DNA from: DAOTZR01 sp034432595
Lineage (GTDB): Bacteria; Chloroflexota; Anaerolineae; B4-G1; SLSP01
NCBI GenBank assembly: GCA_034432595.1
Contig: DAOUBT010000052.1
Span: forward strand, 124,001-188,000
Length of the DNA: 64,000 nt
Reading direction: 5' to 3'
How positions within the stretch are numbered: the stretch's first letter is position 1; each line of letters starts with the position of its first letter. The position numbers and the translations under genes are program-made. Below are positions 1 to 8,545 of the stretch, one piece after another. The notes under the pieces are model-generated. The model had not been told where the DNA came from, did not search any database, and saw only the letters and a list, made by a program, of their open reading frames with translations.

Positions 1-2
1 TG

Positions 3-221
3 CTGCGCTATCGCTTCTGGCAGGCCAATCGCTATCTACCGCGGGATAAGGACCTGCTGGACGAATTGGCCGCGCTCGATCCGGAGCTGAGTGCCGCAGG
101 ACGCGCCTTTTACACTGCGTCCACGCTGGAGGAGCGGTTTGCTCTGGCGCAGCAAATTGCGGATCTCACCATTCAGGCGCACGGCTTCTTCGAGTGGGAC
201 TCCGCTCCAGAAGACGTATAA
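3..221 (+). CDS. C-terminal end of an unidentified protein (5' partial)
   Basis: An open frame enters from the left edge and stops with TAA at 219-221, giving the last 72 residues of a protein. The fragment is rich in Leu, Ala and acidic residues and looks helical, with no catalytic motif I can recognise, so no function is assigned. It lies 33 bases upstream of lipA on the same strand and may share its transcript. The other two forward frames do not fit as well: one stops early and the other has a poor composition. Confidence 0.55.
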   Translation: MRYRFWQANRYLPRDKDLLDELAALDPELSAAGRAFYTASTLEERFALAQQIADLTIQAHGFFEWDSAPEDV

Positions 222-254
222 CGTGTTAATGCTGGAATCTGAAAGGACGTCGCT

Positions 255-1121
255 ATGCCTTCAACGCCTGTACGTAAACCCGATTGGCTGCGGGTGCGTC
301 TGCCTTCTGGCGAAACACCTGCCTGGTTGAACGCGCTGCTCCGTCAGGAACGGCTGCACACTGTCTGCGAGGAAGCGGCCTGCCCTAACCTGGGCGAATG
401 CTGGGGGCGCCGCACCGCAACCTTTCTTATCATGGGGGATGTGTGCACGCGCAATTGTCGCTTCTGCAATGTGGCGACGGGCCGCCCCGCGCCCCTGGAC
501 CCGGAGGAGCCGCGCCATGTCGCCGAAGCGGCGCGCGCGATGGGCCTGCGGCATGTGGTGATTACTTCCGTGGACCGCGACGATCTCCCTGATGGTGGCG
601 CGGCCCATTTCGCCCAAACGATTCGTGAGGTACACGCCGCCCTGCCGGAAAGCACGATTGAGGTCCTCATCCCCGACTTCCGTGGTCAAGCGGAGCCGCT
701 GCGCCTGATTCTGGAGGCGCAACCGACCATTTTAGGGCACAATATCGAGATGGCGCCGCGCCTCTTCCCGCAGGTGCGTCCGCAGGGCAAGGTGGAATGG
801 GCTTTGAGCGTGCTGCGCGCGGCAGATGCCTGGACGCCGCGTCCCCTCACCAAGAGCGGCTTCATGCTGGGCCTGGGCGAAACCCGCGAGGAAATCATCG
901 AAACCTTGCGCTTGTTGCGCTCGGTCAATGTGGACATCGTGACGATGGGGCAATACCTGCAACCTTCACGGCAGCACTGGCCGGTAGCGCGCTACGTCCC
1001 GCCGGAGGAATTCGAGGAGTATAAAGCCATCGCCCTGGAGATGGGCTTCCGCTGGGTGGAAAGCGCGCCGCTGGTGCGCAGCTCCTATCACGCGGATGAG
1101 CAGGCGCGGGTGTTAGCGTAG
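255..1121 (+). CDS. lipA: lipoyl synthase
   Basis: Radical-SAM enzyme that inserts two sulfur atoms into protein-bound octanoyl groups to make lipoyl cofactor for 2-oxoacid dehydrogenases and the glycine cleavage system. Both iron-sulfur clusters are visible: the auxiliary cluster set C38, C43 and C49 (CEEAACPNLGECW) and the radical-SAM triad C64, C68 and C71 (CTRNCRFC). The C-terminal RSSYHA serine motif, which ligates the auxiliary cluster in this family, is present. At 288 residues it is normal length. The ATG at 255 has a GAAAGGA-type ribosome site about 10 bases upstream. It is followed after 8 bases by a glycosyltransferase gene; no lipB is seen in this window. Confidence 0.97.
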   Translation: MPSTPVRKPDWLRVRLPSGETPAWLNALLRQERLHTVCEEAACPNLGECWGRRTATFLIMGDVCTRNCRFCNVATGRPAPLDPEEPRHVAEAARAMGLRHVVITSVDRDDLPDGGAAHFAQTIREVHAALPESTIEVLIPDFRGQAEPLRLILEAQPTILGHNIEMAPRLFPQVRPQGKVEWALSVLRAADAWTPRPLTKSGFMLGLGETREEIIETLRLLRSVNVDIVTMGQYLQPSRQHWPVARYVPPEEFEEYKAIALEMGFRWVESAPLVRSSYHADEQARVLA

Positions 1122-1129
1122 AGGACGAG

Positions 1130-1870
1130 TTGGACACGACAAGCCTCATCACCATTGTCATCCCGGCTTACAATGAGGAGCGCCGTCTGCCGGAGACGTT
1201 ACGGCGCGTGCAGACCTTCATGGATCAGGCCGATGTGCCGCTGGACGTTATCGTGGTCAACAACGCGAGCACGGACGCGACGGAGGTGATTGCGCGCGCG
1301 TATGCCGCACAAGACGCGCGCTTTCAGGCGCTACATCAGCCCATCCGAGGCAAAGGGGCCGCCGTGCGCATGGGAATGTTGGCCGCGCAGGGACGTTACG
1401 CCTTCATCTGCGATGCGGACCTGGCCATGCCCATCGAGGAGCTGCCGCGCTTCTATCCACAAACGCTGGGCGGAGATTACGATATTGCCATTGCATCCCG
1501 CGAAGCGCCGGGCGCTGTGCGCTACAACGAGCCGGCTTACCGTCACCTGATGGGGCGCGTCTTCAATTTCATCGTGCGCACGCTCCTCCTCCCCGGTTTT
1601 CAAGATACGCAATGCGGCTTCAAATCCTTCCGCCGCGACGTGGCACGCGACCTGTTCAGCCTGCAGCACATCAACGGGTGGGCGTTTGACGTGGAAGTGC
1701 TGGCCGCGGCCCTGCGCCGCGGCTATCGCATCCTTGAGGTGCCGATTCCCTGGTACTACGGCGCAGAAAGCCGCGTCCATCCGGTGCGGGACACCCTCTC
1801 CATGCTGCGCGAGGTCCTGGCTATCCGGCGTGACATCCGCGCGGGGCAATACGACCGGAAATCGTTGTAG
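1130..1870 (+). CDS. GT2 family glycosyltransferase, dolichyl-phosphate sugar synthase type
   Basis: A 246-residue GT-A-fold glycosyltransferase of the DPM/DPG synthase type (Alg5/DPM1-like), expected to move a sugar from a nucleotide donor to a polyprenyl phosphate at the cytoplasmic membrane face. The N-terminus carries the typical IVIPAYNEE start, then the NNASTD donor-binding loop and CDADLAMP as the DxD-type metal site. DTQCGFKSFRR and the following NGWAFDVE region are characteristic of this subgroup. There are no C-terminal membrane helices, which fits an Alg5/DPM-like short form. The start is TTG at 1130, supported by GAGGACGAG directly upstream and by the 8-base gap to lipA. Donor and acceptor cannot be told from sequence. 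Confidence 0.85.
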   Translation: MDTTSLITIVIPAYNEERRLPETLRRVQTFMDQADVPLDVIVVNNASTDATEVIARAYAAQDARFQALHQPIRGKGAAVRMGMLAAQGRYAFICDADLAMPIEELPRFYPQTLGGDYDIAIASREAPGAVRYNEPAYRHLMGRVFNFIVRTLLLPGFQDTQCGFKSFRRDVARDLFSLQHINGWAFDVEVLAAALRRGYRILEVPIPWYYGAESRVHPVRDTLSMLREVLAIRRDIRAGQYDRKSL

Positions 1871-1945
1871 AGACGCTGCACAGCTCGATCGCTCAACCTC
1901 AAGACTGTGCACCATCACCCTGGACGCATGACCGTGCAACGTCTC
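1870..1945 (+). repeat. long-range inverted repeat between the glycosyltransferase and amylase genes
   Basis: GAGACGCTGCAC at 1870-1881 and GTGCAACGTCTC at 1934-1945 can pair over 12 positions with one mismatch, enclosing about 50 bases. It could end the lipA-GT transcript or form the amylase leader; there is no U-tract. Confidence 0.35.
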
Positions 1946-1977
1946 CCCTGTACATACACATTACGAAGGAGGAAGCC

Positions 1978-4900
1978 ATGAAACGCTGGTATGTTTTTCT
2001 TGCCGTTTTGGGACTGGCCTGGCTGGGGGTGACGGGTGTGTTGCGCGCAGCCATGCCGCAAGCCATCGTGCTCGACGGCGTGCGCGACACAGCCTACACA
2101 GCGCTAAGCGTTGATGCCGCTGGCGATCTGGCGCCGGGTCTGCCCGCCTGGAGCGATGCGCTGACGCTTTCGGTCGCCTACGAAGCGGACGCGCTGTTTG
2201 TCTACGTGGACCTGCCCGCTTACGCACAGGCCACGTCGGGCGGGGAAATCGGCCTGACCATCGAGAAGACTGGCGATGTCCCCGGCAGCGGCGGCAGCTC
2301 TGACCCGTGGATGCGCGCCATCACCTTTGCCTACACCTCCACCCACAACAACCTCGGCGAGACGCCGCTCCCCACGCAGTACACCTTGTTGCCGGATGCG
2401 GTGGTGCGCGGCAATATCCCCGGCACGCCCGGCGGTACCTACAACGGCTGGACAGAGTTGCGCCTCTGGACGGGCACCGGCTGGACGTCCGGCGGCACGA
2501 ACTGGGGCGGCATCAGCGGTGGCGGTAAGATCGGCTCGCGCATCGCTTATGCGGACGGCAAGGGAGTGGAGATCAAACTCCCCTACAACGAAGTGGGCCT
2601 GACGCCGGGGCAGACTGTCCATCTGCAATTTTTCACCACGATCAAGGATAACGCGGCTGGAGCTTACGACACCGTCCCCGCGGACGCGCAGGCTTCTGGC
2701 GCGACCGGCGCGACAACTTTACGCCGCCTGGCCACCCTGACCTTGCCCGGCGCCTCCACCACCCCCACGCCCACCCCACCACCGGACGGATGCGATTCCG
2801 CTCAGGTGGGGGATGGGGCCATGATCACCGCCCTGATGTACCACAATAGCCTGGAGCTGGCCTACCGGCAGCCCCTGGGCGCCATCACGCCCACGGGACG
2901 CGCCACCCTGACCTTGCGCACCTGCGCGCACGACGTGGAACAGGTCGAGCTGCTGGTGTGGAAAACGGGCGCGGGCGCGGAACCTTCGTTCGTATATCCG
3001 GCACAGCTGGCGCACATGGACGGCGGGCTTGCCTATTGGCAGGTGGTGGTCCCCGGCCCCGGCGCGGTGATTGACCAGTGGTATCAGTTCCGCGTGCGCG
3101 ACGGCGGCGCGCAGGGCTACTATCACGTGGCGGATACCTCGAACAGCGGCCCCGGCGCGTGGGATTGGAGCTTTGTGGACCGCTCGTGGAAACTGGCAAC
3201 GGTGCCCGCCCCGCCGGCAGACTTCCCCGTCCCCACATGGATGCAAGATGCGGTCATCTACCAGATTTTCCCCGATCGCTTCCGCGACGGCGACCCCGCC
3301 AACAACCCGCCGCCCTACACCGCGGGCGTGCGCATCTACGGGCCGACCACGTGCAGCGGCTATCCACACGGACGCGGCAGCGGTCCGCAGTGCGTGGTGG
3401 ACGGGCGCGCCTGGAACGATCCGCTGCTCAACCCAAGCTGGGGATTGGACTTCTACGGCGGCGATTTGCAGGGCATCATCGAGAAAATCAATGAAGGCTA
3501 CTTCAACGATTTGGGCGTCAACACCCTGTACCTCAATCCCATTTTTGAAGCCTCCTCCAATCACGGCTACGACACCAACGACTACTACACCGTGCGCGCG
3601 TATTTCAGCAACGCCACAGACCCCAACGCGGTGTTCGATGAGCTGATGGCTGCGGCGCAGGCGCACGGCTTGCGCGTTATTCTGGACGCGGTCTTCAATC
3701 ATGCCGGCTCGGATAGCCGCTACCTGGAAGGCTACGGGCTGAATCGCTGGCCGGATGTGGGGGCGTGCGAGGCGCTCAATTCGCCGTATCGGAGTTGGTT
3801 CACGCAAGGCAGTTACGGGACCAGCGTCTGCGCCGGCGGCTGGGGCTGGAAAGGCTGGTCGGGCTTTGAGACCCTCGCCGAGCTGCAGGAAAACGACGCG
3901 GTTAAAGCCTTTTTCTTCCGCGGTGGCAGCCCACAAAGCCCCGGCGGCGTTTCCGTCTCCGAGTTCTGGCAGCGCAAGGGCATCGCCGGCTGGCGCTACG
4001 ACGTGGCGCAGGACATCAGCCCGGCCTTCTTCGACGAAATGCACACCTACGTTAAGGGCGAGTACGGCAGCGCCGACACCCTCATGCTGGGCGAAGTCAC
4101 CGGCGGCTGCAACTGGGACCTGTACGCCACCTACGTGCGCGAAGGGCGCCTCGACTCGGCCATGAACTACTGCTTCCGCGACTGGGCCGTGGCCTTCGCC
4201 AACGGCGGCGCGCCGAGCGCCTTCGAGAGCACCTTGCAGAGCTTCCGCGCGCGCTTCCCGCGTTCGGCCTTCTACGCCATGATGAACCTCATCAGCAGTC
4301 ACGACTCGCCGCGCATGCTCTACCTGCTGGGCGGGGACAAGACCAGGCTCAAGCTGGCGGTGCTGTTGCAGATGACCCTGCCGGGGGCGCCTTCGGTTTA
4401 TTATGGGGATGAGGTAGGTCTCACAGGCGGCGGCGATCCCGATAACCGGCGCGTCTATCCCTGGCCAGACACAGGAGGAGCACCGGATACGTCCCTTTAC
4501 GCCACCTATCGTTCCCTCATCGGGATGCGCAACACCTATCCTTCCCTGCGGCGCGGCGACCTGCAAACCCTGGTGGTGGACGACGCGCAGCACCTGTATG
4601 GGTACCTGCGCGCCCTGCCGGAGGAAAAGGCCTTCGTCTTCCTGTGCAACCGCGCGGAGAACAGCAAGGCCACGCTGGACGTGAGCGCCATCTTGCCGGA
4701 AGGCAGCATCCTCACGGACGCATGGAGCGGTGAGACCTTCACCGTGCAGCAAGGGATACTGGATGTGGGGGTACCGGGCATGTGGGGACGGGTCCTTATC
4801 TGGCGTGCGACTCAGCCATCCAACCGCGCACCTTACGTCCCGGCATCACCTTCCCCTGCTGATGGCGCGGTGGATGTCCCACGGCACACCGTCCTCACCT

Positions 4901-5142
4901 GGCAGGGTGGCGATCCCGATGGCGACCCGGTGACCTACACCGTGGCCCTTGGCGTGACGCAACCCACCGTGGTCACCGTCACCGCGCAAACGCGCTTCAC
5001 GCCAACCCTGGAACCGGGACTGAGCTACACCTGGCAGATCACGGCCAGCGACGGCATCAGCGAGACGGTTGGACCGGTGTGGCACTTCACCACCGCCTTG
5101 CGCCGGCTCTATCTCCCGCTGGTGGTGCGCTTCCATCCGTAA
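1978..5142 (+). CDS. secreted GH13 alpha-amylase/pullulanase-type glycoside hydrolase
   Basis: A 1054-residue extracellular starch- or glycogen-degrading enzyme. Residues 1-25 are a signal peptide (KR start, hydrophobic core, LRA cleavage site). An N-terminal beta-sandwich resembling glucodextranase-type domains is joined by a TTPTPTPPP linker near residue 260 to an amylopullulanase-like N-domain and a GH13 barrel starting near residue 420 (AVIYQIFPDRF). The four conserved regions are visible: DAVFNH (D570), WRYDVAQD (nucleophile D675), GEVTG (acid/base E706) and ISSHDSPR (D776). A fibronectin-like domain (PADGAVDVP, TLTWQGGDPDGDPV) follows, and the protein ends in RRLYLPLVVRFHP, a motif shared with the protease at 8546. 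Start ATG has AAGGAGG nearby. Exact subfamily (amylase, neopullulanase or pullulanase) is not decided. Confidence 0.93.
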   Translation: MKRWYVFLAVLGLAWLGVTGVLRAAMPQAIVLDGVRDTAYTALSVDAAGDLAPGLPAWSDALTLSVAYEADALFVYVDLPAYAQATSGGEIGLTIEKTGDVPGSGGSSDPWMRAITFAYTSTHNNLGETPLPTQYTLLPDAVVRGNIPGTPGGTYNGWTELRLWTGTGWTSGGTNWGGISGGGKIGSRIAYADGKGVEIKLPYNEVGLTPGQTVHLQFFTTIKDNAAGAYDTVPADAQASGATGATTLRRLATLTLPGASTTPTPTPPPDGCDSAQVGDGAMITALMYHNSLELAYRQPLGAITPTGRATLTLRTCAHDVEQVELLVWKTGAGAEPSFVYPAQLAHMDGGLAYWQVVVPGPGAVIDQWYQFRVRDGGAQGYYHVADTSNSGPGAWDWSFVDRSWKLATVPAPPADFPVPTWMQDAVIYQIFPDRFRDGDPANNPPPYTAGVRIYGPTTCSGYPHGRGSGPQCVVDGRAWNDPLLNPSWGLDFYGGDLQGIIEKINEGYFNDLGVNTLYLNPIFEASSNHGYDTNDYYTVRAYFSNATDPNAVFDELMAAAQAHGLRVILDAVFNHAGSDSRYLEGYGLNRWPDVGACEALNSPYRSWFTQGSYGTSVCAGGWGWKGWSGFETLAELQENDAVKAFFFRGGSPQSPGGVSVSEFWQRKGIAGWRYDVAQDISPAFFDEMHTYVKGEYGSADTLMLGEVTGGCNWDLYATYVREGRLDSAMNYCFRDWAVAFANGGAPSAFESTLQSFRARFPRSAFYAMMNLISSHDSPRMLYLLGGDKTRLKLAVLLQMTLPGAPSVYYGDEVGLTGGGDPDNRRVYPWPDTGGAPDTSLYATYRSLIGMRNTYPSLRRGDLQTLVVDDAQHLYGYLRALPEEKAFVFLCNRAENSKATLDVSAILPEGSILTDAWSGETFTVQQGILDVGVPGMWGRVLIWRATQPSNRAPYVPASPSPADGAVDVPRHTVLTWQGGDPDGDPVTYTVALGVTQPTVVTVTAQTRFTPTLEPGLSYTWQITASDGISETVGPVWHFTTALRRLYLPLVVRFHP

Positions 5143-5472
5143 AACGTGACGTTTTTCGCCAGAAACCATACGCCCGGCCCTTTACCGGCATGACTTTTTG
5201 CTTTACAGTAGAAAATGCGGGCCGCCGGAGTCACGCCCGGCGGCCTGTGCGTTGAAGAGCGCCTGGGATCATTCCCCATCAGGGAAGCGATGACCATCGC
5301 CCCTGCCGGATTGTCAACCGGGCAGTCAGCGCGCCGGGCGCCCTTGAGCGCGATTTCAAGCGGCTGGTATCGGAAAAGGTAAACCGTTGCGAGAACACCG
5401 CGTTTCCGGTGTAAACATCTCAAAATTAGGGCATCAAAACCATTCGTCTATCCATGACCAAGGAGGCTTTGC
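5143..5472. other. gene-free stretch between amylase and pckA
   Basis: About 330 bases without a convincing gene. It holds the GC-rich hairpin at 5220-5245 and a smaller one (ACACCG and CGGTGT) near 5395-5412. An AAGGAGG ribosome site lies just before pckA. I see no clear sigma-70 promoter. Confidence 0.6.
5220..5245 (+). terminator. GC-rich hairpin downstream of the amylase gene
   Basis: GGCCGCCGG at 5220-5228 pairs perfectly with CCGGCGGCC at 5237-5245 around an 8-base loop. There is no T-run after it, so it may be a weak or protein-dependent terminator. Confidence 0.4.
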
Positions 5473-7041
5473 ATGGCAGAAATCTTTACCCGTCCCATTG
5501 TCGCCCGTGAGATCATCAAAAACCCCTCATGGGAACAACTGCGCGCCTGGGCGCAGGTCGAGGAGACAACCACATGTTACGGCTCTCCGCGTTACATCAC
5601 CCGCATCCGCAACCGCTCCGCCAAATTCACCGATATCGTGTACGGCGAGCCGACGGATGAACAGACGCGCTGGTTGCGTGAAATCCAGGCCTTTTTGGGC
5701 ACCGAGCGCCTCATCCAGCTTGACCGCGTGATGGGTCATCATCCCAACTTCCAGCTACACTGCCGGCTCTACGTCCCGGTGGATTTCGCACGCCTGGCCT
5801 ACATGTGGGGCGTGACGCTTTTTGACGCACCGGCGGAGTACGCGGCGCGCGCACGGGCCGACCTTACCACCGTTATCTACCCCAAATGGCGCGATAAAGT
5901 GATGGAGCGCCGCGTCCTGGTGGACCCCAACACCTTCACCACCTACATCCTTGGCAGCGACTACATGGGCGAAATCAAAAAGTCGTTCTTGCGCATGGCC
6001 ATGTATTGGGGCAAGGTACATGGCGGCCTGGGCCTGCACGCTGGCTCCAAGCTCATCCGCGTGCGCGATGTCCAGGGCAAATTGGTGGAAAAAGGGGCCA
6101 TTTTCTTCGGCTTGAGCGGCACGGGCAAGACCACCCTCACCTGCCATCACCACTACCTCAGCGGTGATGAAGGCGTGGTCATCCGTCAGGATGATGTCGT
6201 CATCATGCAACCCGATGCGTCCTGCTACGGCACGGAAGCGAACTTCTACGTCAAGACCGAAGGGGTGGAACCCGATAGTCAGCCGCTGCTCTATAAGGCG
6301 CTCACTTCGCCCCGCGCCCGACTGGAAAACGTCTGGGTCAAGCCGGACGGGACGCCAGACTTCATGGAGTACACGACAGGGCGCAACGGACGCGCCATTG
6401 TTTTCCGCGAGGATATGGATTTTACGGATGATGCGATTGACCTGCCACGCGCGGACCTGATCATCTTCATCACCCGCCGCGAGGACATCGTCCCCGCCGC
6501 TGCGCGCCTCACGCCGGAACAGGCCGCGGCCATGTTCATGCTCGGCGAATCCATCGAGACCGAAGCGGGCGACCCGGCGCGCGCCGGACAGCCCGTCCAC
6601 AGCGTGGGCACCAATCCCTTCATCATCGGCCCGGAAGGTGAGGAAGGCAACATTTTCCGCCGTTTCATGGCTTCCAATCCCGACGTGCAATGCTTCCTGC
6701 TCAACACCGGCTCCATTGGCCTGCGCGATGCGGAGCGTCGCATCCGCACCGACGCGGAAGGCAAGCCTCTGGGCGTTAAAGTGAAAATTAAAGATTCGAC
6801 GGAGCTCATCAAACAAATGGCGCGCGGAGGTATCCGCTGGGAAATGGACCCCGACTGGGGTTACGAAGTGCCGGTCGAGGTGGAAGGCATTCCCGACTAC
6901 GCGGAACGGTTAGATCCGCGCCGCTACTACACGCCGGAGGAGTACGCCGAAATCACGCGCCGCATCAAGGAGGACCGTCGCGCCTGGCTTGCCCAGTTCC
7001 CGGAGCTGGATCCGGTCATTCCAGCTTCCCTTAACCTGTAA
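5473..7041 (+). CDS. pckA: phosphoenolpyruvate carboxykinase (ATP)
   Basis: Catalyses oxaloacetate + ATP to phosphoenolpyruvate + CO2 + ADP, the first committed gluconeogenic step, in the cytoplasm. The 522-residue length matches the ATP-dependent family. The kinase P-loop GLSGTGKTTL starts at residue 213, and the ATP form is further indicated by YGSPRY near residue 35 and the R-Y-DP elements of the C-terminal half. The ATG at 5473 follows AAGGAGGCTTTGC, a strong ribosome site. The gene stands alone between a 330-base spacer and a clear terminator, so it is probably a single-gene transcript. Confidence 0.96.
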   Translation: MAEIFTRPIVAREIIKNPSWEQLRAWAQVEETTTCYGSPRYITRIRNRSAKFTDIVYGEPTDEQTRWLREIQAFLGTERLIQLDRVMGHHPNFQLHCRLYVPVDFARLAYMWGVTLFDAPAEYAARARADLTTVIYPKWRDKVMERRVLVDPNTFTTYILGSDYMGEIKKSFLRMAMYWGKVHGGLGLHAGSKLIRVRDVQGKLVEKGAIFFGLSGTGKTTLTCHHHYLSGDEGVVIRQDDVVIMQPDASCYGTEANFYVKTEGVEPDSQPLLYKALTSPRARLENVWVKPDGTPDFMEYTTGRNGRAIVFREDMDFTDDAIDLPRADLIIFITRREDIVPAAARLTPEQAAAMFMLGESIETEAGDPARAGQPVHSVGTNPFIIGPEGEEGNIFRRFMASNPDVQCFLLNTGSIGLRDAERRIRTDAEGKPLGVKVKIKDSTELIKQMARGGIRWEMDPDWGYEVPVEVEGIPDYAERLDPRRYYTPEEYAEITRRIKEDRRAWLAQFPELDPVIPASLNL

Positions 7042-7050
7042 GGCACCTTA

Positions 7051-7083
7051 CGAACGAGCCTTGCCTATCGCAAGGCTCGTTCG
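7051..7083 (+). terminator. pckA terminator
   Basis: A perfect 14-bp stem, CGAACGAGCCTTGC at 7051-7064 and its complement at 7070-7083, with loop CTATC. It sits 9 bases after the pckA stop and is followed by a mixed T/C tract. Confidence 0.8.
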
Positions 7084-7134
7084 GTCTCTCTATGCCCATC
7101 TTATGTAAAGTCGTTAGACCAGAGTTTTGATTGA

Positions 7135-7143
7135 TGCTATAAT
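7135..7143 (+). promoter_or_regulatory. extended -10 promoter for tdh
   Basis: TGCTATAAT at 7135-7143 is an extended -10 element with the consensus hexamer TATAAT at 7138. No good -35 box is seen at the usual spacing, as expected for TGn-type promoters. It predicts a leader of about 43 bases ending in GAAAGGAG. Confidence 0.65.
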
Positions 7144-7193
7144 GAATTAAACTTCTGACCATTCCACCCATTTCACGAAAGGAGTTTTTTTGC

Positions 7194-8246
7194 ATGGACA
7201 CGATGCAAGCGGTTGCCAAGCTGACCCCTGCGCCGGGCATGACGCTGATTGAGGCACCCATCCCAACCCCAGGGCCACGGGACGTGCTGATCAAAGTAAA
7301 AGCCACCACCATTTGCGGCACAGATGTGCACATCTACAAATGGGACCGTTGGTCGCAAAGCCGCATCAAACCCCCGCTTATCGTTGGACATGAATTTGCA
7401 GGTGAGATTGTGGCGGTTGGTGAACAGGTGCGCCCCGATGAACCTCAAGTAGGGGATTATGTCTCTGCGGAGAGCCACATCGTTTGTGGGGTATGTCAGC
7501 AATGTAAGACCGGCAAGGCGCACGTTTGCCAGAACACGCGCATCATCGGCGTGGATACGGATGGCTGCTATGCGGAATATGTCGTTATCCCCGTAGAAAA
7601 TGCCTGGAAGAATCCGCCTAACATGCCCTTGCCAGTGGCGAGTTTGCAGGAAAACTTCGGCAATTCGGTCCATACCGTCGCCAGCGTGGACGTGCGCGGG
7701 AAGACGGTGCTGCTCACCGGCTGTGGTCCGGCGGGACTGATGGCTATCCCCGTAGCCCGCGCCTTTGGGGCCGAGCTGATTGTCGCCACCGATGTGAGTA
7801 CCTACCGCCTGGAATTGGCGCGCAAGGTCGGGGCGGATGTGGTCATCAATGTGGCGGAAGAAGATATGCACGCGGTAGCGATGAAAGCTGTGCGCGGCAA
7901 AGGGTTCGACGTGCTGCTTGAAATGTCCGGCGCGCCTTCGGCTTTAGTGGGCGGATTGCGCCTGCTCAAGGCCGGTGGGGAGGCCGCCATGCTCGGCCTT
8001 GCACCCGCACCGCTTTCCGAGTTCGACATCAACAACCTGCTTATCATGAAAGGCATCACCTTCCACGGCATCGCCGGGCGGCGGCTGTGGGAGACCTGGT
8101 ATCACATGCGTGCTCTGCTGGCTTCCGGCGCCGTGGATTTGCGGCCCATCATCACCCACGAATTTCCGCTCAGTCGCTGGCAGGAAGCGATAGACATCAT
8201 GGCTTCGGGACAAAGCGGCAAGATCGCGCTGTATCCGGGCGCGTAA
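7194..8246 (+). CDS. tdh: L-threonine 3-dehydrogenase (zinc, MDR family)
   Basis: Oxidises L-threonine to 2-amino-3-oxobutyrate with NAD+. The 350-residue protein has the medium-chain dehydrogenase layout: catalytic zinc site from TICGTDVHIYKWD and GHEFAGEIV, structural zinc cysteines in the segment CGVCQQCKTGKAHVC, and a Rossmann NAD site at LLTGCGPAGLMAI. CGTDVHIYKWD is typical of true threonine dehydrogenases rather than other MDR enzymes. The ATG at 7194 follows GAAAGGAGTTTTTTTGC. The partner enzyme 2-amino-3-ketobutyrate CoA ligase is encoded at 28294, not adjacent. A second in-frame ATG three codons later is possible. Confidence 0.93.
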   Translation: MDTMQAVAKLTPAPGMTLIEAPIPTPGPRDVLIKVKATTICGTDVHIYKWDRWSQSRIKPPLIVGHEFAGEIVAVGEQVRPDEPQVGDYVSAESHIVCGVCQQCKTGKAHVCQNTRIIGVDTDGCYAEYVVIPVENAWKNPPNMPLPVASLQENFGNSVHTVASVDVRGKTVLLTGCGPAGLMAIPVARAFGAELIVATDVSTYRLELARKVGADVVINVAEEDMHAVAMKAVRGKGFDVLLEMSGAPSALVGGLRLLKAGGEAAMLGLAPAPLSEFDINNLLIMKGITFHGIAGRRLWETWYHMRALLASGAVDLRPIITHEFPLSRWQEAIDIMASGQSGKIALYPGA

Positions 8247-8367
8247 GCCAGGCACAAAGTAACGGCTCAGCCTCCTGTTCCGGAGGCCCCCCCGACTAAG
8301 CGGCGCAGTCGCCTGATGAAGTTTAAGAGTAGCTGCTCAGCAGGCCGGGCAACGAAGAACCGTGCCA

Positions 8368-8381
8368 CAGGATTGATCCTG
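8368..8381. repeat. isolated copy of the CAGGAT-ATCCTG palindrome
   Basis: CAGGATTGATCCTG is a perfect 6-bp inverted repeat with a 2-base centre. It differs by one base from the core CAGGATTTATCCTG that is tandemly repeated at 12049-12478. Confidence 0.6.
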
Positions 8382-8414
8382 AGCTATGGTGCAAAGACCA
8401 TGCCGGTGAGGTAA

Positions 8415-8444
8415 GGGGAGGCGAAGGCAATGCCTTAGCCCCCC
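8415..8444. repeat. GGCGAAGGCA-type palindromic element
   Basis: The segment GGGGAGGCGAAGGCAATG then CCTTAGCCCCCC folds into a near-perfect hairpin. Related cores occur at 19512, 19695 and 24190, all intergenic. Confidence 0.5.
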
Positions 8445-8545
8445 AGGCTGGCGGTTAAAATCGCGCCAGTGGCGATTGCAAGCGTTGTCCTGGTGCTGAA
8501 GATAAGCAGGTACAGCGCAAAAACCATTGAAAGGGGGGAATAGCC

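Larger units (their letters stand above)
8247..8545. other. gene-free stretch with palindromic repeat debris
   Basis: About 300 bases without a gene. It contains a small hairpin after tdh (GCCTCC 8270-8275 with GGAGGC 8282-8287), a single CAGGATTGATCCTG palindrome at 8368-8381 that matches the core of the 12-kb array, and a GGCGAAGGCA-type palindrome at 8415-8444. The ribosome site of the next gene is GGGGGG near 8537. Confidence 0.6.

Noticed and set aside
2719..4752. 677-residue open frame on the minus strand
   Set aside because: It lies wholly antisense to the GH13 gene, has Val/Ala/Arg-rich composition with no motif, and reflects GC-rich codon use.
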